Below, one piece after another: positions 57,990-64,000 of a stretch of DNA of 64,000 bases. The stretch is from Thuidium tamariscinum. Its lineage: Eukaryota > Streptophyta > Bryopsida > Hypnales > Thuidiaceae. The notes beneath the pieces are model-generated. The model saw nothing but the letters and a program-made list of their open reading frames with translations, was not told the DNA's origin and did no database searches. The stretch covers positions 5,890,001-5,954,000 of the forward strand of contig OX344751.2 in NCBI GenBank assembly GCA_947034885.2. The letters are read 5' to 3'. The position numbers and the translations under genes were made by a program. Numbering within the stretch: position 1 is the first letter of the stretch; each line of letters begins with the position of its first letter.

Positions 57990-60900
57990 TCAAAGCTCTA
58001 CAATAGTTTGACCTTGACTACGTTTGCGCTTGAACCTCTTATGTCGCAGTGCGTTGGGGTCTTCTGCATTAGAATTTATAGTGGGCCCACTTGAAACTCG
58101 AGGAACAACAAATGCCGGGGTTGACCTACTAGGTCCTGGTACGTATGTATTCAAGAACGGTTCTACCACCCTATTTGAGTCTCTTGCCCCTATTCCAAGG
58201 AGTGGACGATGAGTAGGCCTTGACGATGATGCTTCTCCAATATGTGGACCTTCTGTTCTTCCACGACCTCTAGTCCCTCCACGGCCTCCAATCCCTCCTC
58301 GGCCTCCAGCCCTTCCACGGCCTCCCATCCTTCCACGACCTTGTTGATATTGACCCACTTCATGATGAATGGAGGGCCGAGGTGCCGTAGGTGGTCTACC
58401 ACCAACAGTACCACGAGAAATGTTTTGAGGAGTCATATCAACATTTCTCATAGAGCCTAACCCTTCTTCAAAAGGTCTTTGGATGGCATTGGAAGTTGCT
58501 GGTGAAGATGGGTCTAGAGAATGTGGCGCTTGGCTAGTTCGGTCAGAACCAACTGGAGTGGGTTCACGCGCAAGGTCTTCTGGTGCGTCAATAAATGCAA
58601 AAACATCATTGTAGTCTACATGCTCTGGATCAAAACGCCTTCTCACATTACTTGCCGATTGATTCCTTCCAATAGGGCGTGCCATTCTTGCATTTCTAAC
58701 GTTTCTGTCATGGTGTCGTTCAACAACTGTATTGCTACGAACTGATGCCCCCATTCTTGTAGGCCCTGTATTGCCATCTTGATTGTGAGAAGATCCTCCA
58801 CAATTTGGATTTGCAGTCCTCCCCATGTTTCCGCCACCATTTCCATTTCCACCACCATTTCCATTTCCGCCGCGATTTTCATTTTCACCGCCACTTCCAT
58901 TATTGCTTCCATTTCCATTTCCGCCGCCATTTCCTAGAGGGAGGTCGTCATCATTGTCGTTGTTGTTATGGGAGATACCATCATCCACGTCATCGTCATT
59001 TGGATTGGCGGCCTCTGAAGAAGATGACAAAGCTTGGACTTCTGCGACCCCTTCATTTTGAGGAAGAGGAGGTGAAGGACTGCGACGAGGATTGGGTAAC
59101 CAAGGACCCCAACGACCACCAACGGGTTCTTCCTCTCCATCGTCAGCATCTCCATAGTAGTTTCTCGCTTCCTCGAGGTGATCGGCACCTCGCCTCCAAA
59201 TATCTGGGTTCGCCGGATACTCTTGAGGTGCTTCATTGGCTTCCACACCAACCTCTTCTTCTTCCTCTACTTGCATTGCGTCAAATTCCCGATTGCATTC
59301 ATTCAAAGGGATCGGACCAAGGGCATCTGGATCGGAATCCTCCGAGTACATATTTGCATCATACCAACGAACTGGATCGGCTCTTGGTCTTTCCTGAAGT
59401 ACACGGCTATTAGTATAAATATATACCAATGACTTTGCCTTCGCGGGGGCTAATCGATTTCGGACCCTATTGTAAACAAAGGAATACATACTCCAATTCC
59501 TTTCACAAAAGCTGGCCGAACACGTGAGGGATAGAATACGCACGACAATTTTTGAAAGAGCCCGATCTCCAACCCTATGCCACCATTGGTGGGGAAGCAT
59601 TTGTGTCACATGGATGTTGGGTGTCTCAGCTGCATTGTACGGTCCACTACCCTCCTCAAATTGAGTTAATTCCGTCAACACATCATCAAAAGTGACACCC
59701 ACTACATCTTCCATTTTGTGGATGACTCTGTACAATGCACGTAGCGCAGTTCCGTCTACCCTGAGCGCCACGTTATCCAAGAGGTATGGATTCAAAAGGG
59801 CCGCGGCGTAGTGCGTATCTTCAAAAATCATGTTCCATCTTTCATTGAAAGATCTCTCCAAAGTGACTGCTATGTCATCTCGTAAGCTAAAAGGTGGTTC
59901 TCTCAAAGAATACACGTGTCCTCGCAAGTTGTGCATCACGAGCCACGCCCGACCCATGGCTGGTTCTCGTCCATCAAACACACGCAAAGCCTTCAATACG
60001 TCTTTAGTCATGTACACGTAATTCATACATCGTTGCCAAAAGGCCACATCTTCAATGGTTCTTCTGACATTACGTGAAGCGGTAGCTGCCTGTGGTCCAT
60101 TCTGTTCGTTTCGTAGGGTATCATAGTAATTTATAACACAGGGGTGGTTATTCAACCGCTCCAAGACTCCTCTGAGTTTCACCACTCGCTGTAACATGAG
60201 GAAATTACAAGCAAAGCGAGTTTCGCTAGGCACTACGAGTTGTAGGTTTGGACTCAACTCACGAAAAACCGACATGGTTGCATGATGGTTTCAAATGTAT
60301 TGGCACAATCTTCTTGCCCTGTCAATTAAATCGGAAAATTCCTGAATCTTGGCCCAATCTTCCAACATCAAATCCAATGCATGTGCCATGCAGCCTTGCG
60401 CAAATATGTGCGGATAGGTTAGAGTAATGTCTCTCAATGCCCCAAGCATGTTTGCTGCATTATCTGTGCAAACTTGTGTCACATATTTGGAACCCACCTT
60501 CTCAATGTAAACTTTCATTTGGTCTGCTATATAGCGCATGGTTTTCTTTTGTGAGGTAGTGTCAATTGACCCCAAAAATACATCACCTGCGGGGCATGAC
60601 ATCATCACATTCATGAGGGGCCTCCGATTGACATCATCCCAACCATCGGTGCGTATCGTCACCCCGTAGTGCTTGACAGCAAAACCAACCTTCTCTTCAA
60701 TCTTCTTCTCGATTTGCAACCTCCTCGGTTCAATTAAATTAGTCCTGAACTGATGGTAAGAAGGTGGACTATATTCAAACCTCGCCACTGAGGTTGCCCT
60801 CACAGCCTCAATGAAGGCTGGATGCCTTGCCACATTAAATGGCACATTTGCTTCATAGAAAAAACTTGCCCACTTGTCATCCAACTCCTTCCTCTTTGCA

Positions 60901-61376
60901 ATGTTGAATGCGTCCGCCATGCGTTGCTGACGTAATGATCCTGATCTCGTAGAATTTGAACCTGCAAGACTATTGGACGTTTGTAGAATTTCATTTCCTT
61001 CAGGAACGTTTGCCCATTCTTCCGCTCTCCCACCAGTGACCCCATCCGTCACCTCATTTTCAGTGGCTTCGCTTGAACTTGCAAGCGGAGTTGCTCTAGT
61101 CAGTCTACTTTGAATTGGTTCTCCTTCACACATGTTCCCGGCATCCACTCGTAGTGGGACAAAACCTGTACAATTGGCAAACCTATGTCGCACTTCACGA
61201 GGCATATTTCGACAAATTGACCTCTCCGATTTCGCGCCATATCCGAAATGTGCAAAAGCACGCTCACGTTTGTAACTGAAGGTCCCAGTACAGAAAACAC
61301 AAGTCATTTTAGTCCCATTCTCCGTAAAGTTCAGCCACGGTTCCCAGTCCTTGGTCTGCTTCCTCTGACTTGCCAT
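57990..61376 (-). pseudogene. hAT transposase, open except for one in-frame TGA
   Basis: From the ATG at 61374-61376 to the stop at 57990 there are 1129 codons in one frame, broken only by TGA at 60291-60293 (CQYI-stop-NHHATM). Part 1 has a BED-type zinc finger (WEPWLNF, CVFC, AHFGYG, ICRNMP) and the RNase H-like core with TDGW and CTDNAANML, then QGCMAHALDLML. Part 2 has the third acidic site and dimerisation region (WWHRVGD, SASFCERNWS, NRLAPAKAKSLVYI). The catalytic residues all look present. Unlike ordinary hAT transposases, about 460 more residues follow: an acidic region, an NGNGG tract, RG-rich repeats (GRMGGRGRAGGRGG) and a basic KRFKRKR end. Function as an active enzyme would require readthrough of the stop. 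Confidence 0.85.
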
Positions 61377-61647
61377 TGTATTCACAGATAATTTGAAATG
61401 CCTTCCCCTTCTTTGTGCTGAATTTAAGAAGACAGAAGATCTAACGGACAAAGTATCAGTAACATCAGTTAGCGCTAATCCACTGCTTGAACTGATTTTG
61501 ACATCACCTCAGCAGCAAACCAGGGCAATCTGCCACCCAAGTAGACTCACAAGGAGCTCAAAATGAATTGAAGTCTAAGAGATAGAGGCCAAGGTGACAA
61601 ATGTAGGGAATGCAGGGTTCAGGATTTCCTTTATATACTTGGGGAAG

Positions 61648-61990
61648 GTAGGGGCGCGGACTTCACCGTTGTCCTTGTCAACAGGGCACGGACTTCAGTC
61701 CCAAAGTCTATGCACACCTGAATCCCTGCCGTCAGGGCGCGGACTTGAGGGCGGGGACGGGAAGTCAGGGCACGGACTTGAGGGCGGTGAACTTTGACAA
61801 CGTTCAAAATGCACACCTGAATCCCTAGCGGTCTGGGCGGAGACGGGGAGTCAGGGCGCGGACTTGAGGGCGGTGAACTTTGACAACGTTCAAAATGCAC
61901 ACCTGAATCCCTAGCGGTCTGGGCGGGGACGGGAAGACAGGGCGTGGACTTCAGGGCGCGGACTTGAAGTCAGGGTGCGGACGTCCTCGT
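61648..61990 (+). repeat. right subterminal GGGCGCGGAC array of the hAT element
   Basis: It contains GGGCGCGGACTTGAGGGCGG units and a tandem of about 105 bp (GGTGAACTTTGACAACGTTC, ATGCACACCTGAATCCCTAG) near 61790-61900. It has the same orientation as the left array. Confidence 0.9.
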
Positions 61991-62000
61991 CCAGCACTAT

Positions 62001-62700
62001 TTGTAGTGCACTTGGGCATGAGATTTTTGAATTCACCTTTTGTTGGAGCGGGAGAACCATTAATGTAACCAATTACAGCTTGTTCTAAATTCAGAGAAGA
62101 CCATGATAGCAAGATGCCACCTTAAAGAGCTCAATGGCCTAAGATTTGGAAGGTATTTATAGAAGTGCATGTCCCGTTTCTTGTGTTGCAAGATGTCATT
62201 CCTTAGTTCTCCTAACCATTTTACCACTTTGAAGCAAGAAATATTTTATTTCCCAAAAAAAACACAAATTCTTTGATTTAGGAATGTTTAGGAAATATTT
62301 AATAAATGTATAGGACATACTTAAACCGTATCATTCATACAAAATCTTTGGCTTTGTTGTTTAATAAATGCAATGGTTTTTTCATGTTGTTTTCTTTTAA
62401 GAAAAAGAAGATACCAAAATTAAGAGATCAACAAAAAAAGATTGCAAAGGAACTTCTTGAAAGACCATGTCCCCTTATTTGATTTGGAAGATGTCATTGT
62501 TTACTTTGTAAAGAAACAACATTGAAGGGAAATATATGTACTGATGAAAACAAACAACTCAAAATATTTTGTTATTCATTTTCAACATTCCTCAAGCAAA
62601 TTCTTTGTTTGCGTAAAGGCTATGTTTCATAAATTATGCTCAATTTTGTTGAATGTTTAAAGTATTATTGTTTGGCTGAAAGGGATTATTTATGAAATGA
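62001..62700. other. AT-rich intergenic DNA
   Basis: No gene was seen. Confidence 0.5.
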
Positions 62701-63000
62701 AAGTTATTCAATTCTTGTAGACTGATGTTCACCACATTCAATTCTTTAAACAATTGCTATAGGGGATCAATTCTGGTTTACGATTTACTAAATCTTACAT
62801 TCTTTTGGATTTACGTAAACAAATTCATTTTTGGTTTATATTTCGTACAAGGGATTTTTTTTAATGAATTACTATTGCTTTATTTGTTTTTTGTTTTTTG
62901 TTTTTAAAACGAGTGGCAAACCATTGCATTAAATGAATACTATTTTGTTTTATTTCAATCACATGGAAGGGATTCACTTTTTACCATTCTAACTACAACT

Positions 63001-63437
63001 CTACAAGGGATTCTTTTTGAACGAGAACTTAGATCTTCCATTCTTTTGGATTCATGAGAAGGGAATTGTTTTTGTGGATGCTTGTTACAAATACTTTGTG
63101 TAGCCTAAGGTATGAGCATCATATTCTTGAATTCACTATTCTTATGAGGGGATGCATTTTTGACCATTTTAACTACAAGGGATTCTTTTTGGACGAGAAC
63201 TTAGATCTTCCATTCTTTTGGATTCACGTGAAGGGAATTGTTTTTGTGGATGCTTGTTACAAATACTTTGTGTAGCCTAAGGTATGAGCATCATATTCTT
63301 GAATTCACTATTCTTATGAGGGGATGCATTTTTGACCATTTTAACTACAAGGGATTCTTTTTGGACGAGAACTTAGATCTTCCATTCTTTTGGATTCACG
63401 TGAAGGGAATTGTTTTTGTGGATGCTTGTTACAAATA
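63001..63437 (+). repeat. 172-bp tandem repeat, ~2.5 copies
   Basis: Units start CTACAAGGGATTCTTTTTG at 63001, 63173 and 63345; the last is cut at about 63437. The units are nearly identical. Looser relatives of the same words (GGATTCA.GTGAA, ACAA.GGATT) extend over roughly 62750-63780, so this may be a young expansion within an older satellite-like region. Frames across it repeat with the unit and are not genes. Confidence 0.9.
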
Positions 63438-64000
63438 ATTTTTTTAAAACTTCCAAGTTCTGTTTCTTAGATTCACGTAGAAGGTAGTCATTTCTAAATA
63501 AAAGGTACAAGAGATTATTCTTTTGAATGAGAACTTTACATTATTTTGGATTCACATGAAAAGATTCACTTTCTTGAATAATTGATAGAATGCATTTTTT
63601 AAATGAACAAATGAGTTTCATTTCTTCAAATTCATTATTCATAAGCAAGGATTCTTTTTTCTGCATAATAACTACAAGGGTTTTTGTGGGGAAATGAAAA
63701 ATTACAAGTTATATTTTGTTCTTAATGTGAAAGGATCCATTTTTATAAATACTTGTTACAATGGATTCTTCCTTAATAAAACGTACAACTTAAATTGAAG
63801 TAGAAAGGTTGTAAATGGAATCCACAATTAGAAATAATTGCTACAATAAAATCATTTTTACATGAACTTACAAGACATATTTTTCAGATGCATGACATAG
63901 GTTCTTTTCCGAAGGTTTAGAGTACATTGATTTGTTTTTTAATTCAACCCTAAAACCATCTGAAAGAAAGTCAAACAATCCAAACTCAAACCCTAAACCC
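63438..64000. other. degenerate satellite-like DNA to the window end
   Basis: Diverged GGATTC / ACAAG words continue. The last bases read AAACCCTAAACCC, a short telomere-like end. Confidence 0.4.

Larger units (their letters stand above)
55152..62000 (-). mobile_element. ~6.9-kb hAT transposon with nested foldback element
   Basis: The element contains a hAT transposase frame (61376-57990) and GGGCGCGGAC subterminal arrays on both sides (55283-55620 and 61648-61990). Likely termini are CAGGGTTGTCATAACGG at the left and the inverse of TAGTGCTGGACGAGGACG at the right. Both look hAT-like but match each other poorly. I could not find an 8-bp target duplication, so the exact ends are provisional. 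A 1.4-kb foldback element (55951-57393) is nested between the left array and the end of the transposase. Confidence 0.7.

Noticed and set aside
58805..59413. Plus-strand frame of 202 codons rich in His and Phe
   Set aside because: It is the complement of the NGNGG and acidic tail of the hAT transposase.
1..64000. tRNA, rRNA, CRISPR or bacterial-type features
   Set aside because: None were recognised on either strand by eye. The genes have eukaryotic introns.

Overview
This is a nuclear window from a land plant, about two thirds A+T, with gene islands separated by repeat-rich DNA. The genes have many small GT-AG introns. Allene oxide cyclase and a pectin methylesterase point to a land plant. 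A CIMIP2/FAM166-type ciliary microtubule-inner-protein gene, and possibly a small RIIa/Dpy-30-like protein, point to a lineage with flagellate sperm. A moss or another bryophyte is my best guess; I cannot name the species.

Layout. 1-1010: 5' end of an unidentified minus-strand gene and a rearranged copy of its upstream DNA. 1011-9900: repeat-rich DNA with a 1.8-kb CACTA-type element (3217-5030), a CATTAG-ended MITE (5358-5668), a decayed gene fragment near 6 kb and a relative of the CACTA body (7921-8870). 9900-27100: the main gene island, holding TM-AP2 gene A (+), the complex I assembly factor INDH/NUBPL (-, 8 exons), a pectin methylesterase (+, 3 exons), a small coiled-coil protein (-), the CIMIP2-like gene (+, 4 exons) and allene oxide cyclase (-, 3 exons). 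27100-37700: AT-rich DNA with dispersed repeats and microsatellites. 37690-39595: a two-exon gene for a 76-residue RIIa-like protein, with a frameshifted copy at 47550-49722. 40291-43630: three MITEs and a long foldback element. 44378-53100: TM-AP2 genes B and C, both on the minus strand. 53503-62000: MITEs and a ~6.9-kb hAT element whose transposase is open except for one in-frame TGA, with a long foldback element nested in it. 62000-64000: AT-rich DNA with a 172-bp tandem repeat.

The most unusual content is a three-member family of two-exon genes (A, B, C). Each encodes about 510-526 residues: a conserved N-terminal region, two closely spaced hydrophobic segments, a stretch resembling an AP2/ERF DNA-binding domain, and a glutamine-rich C-terminus on a separate exon. 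The layout suggests a membrane-tethered transcription factor family, but that function is inferred. A second oddity is a repeat of about 90-100 bp in the first introns of the neighbouring, divergently transcribed INDH and PME genes, sense-oriented in both.

All exon structures were read by hand from splice motifs, phase continuity and family conservation. No alignment program or database search was run.
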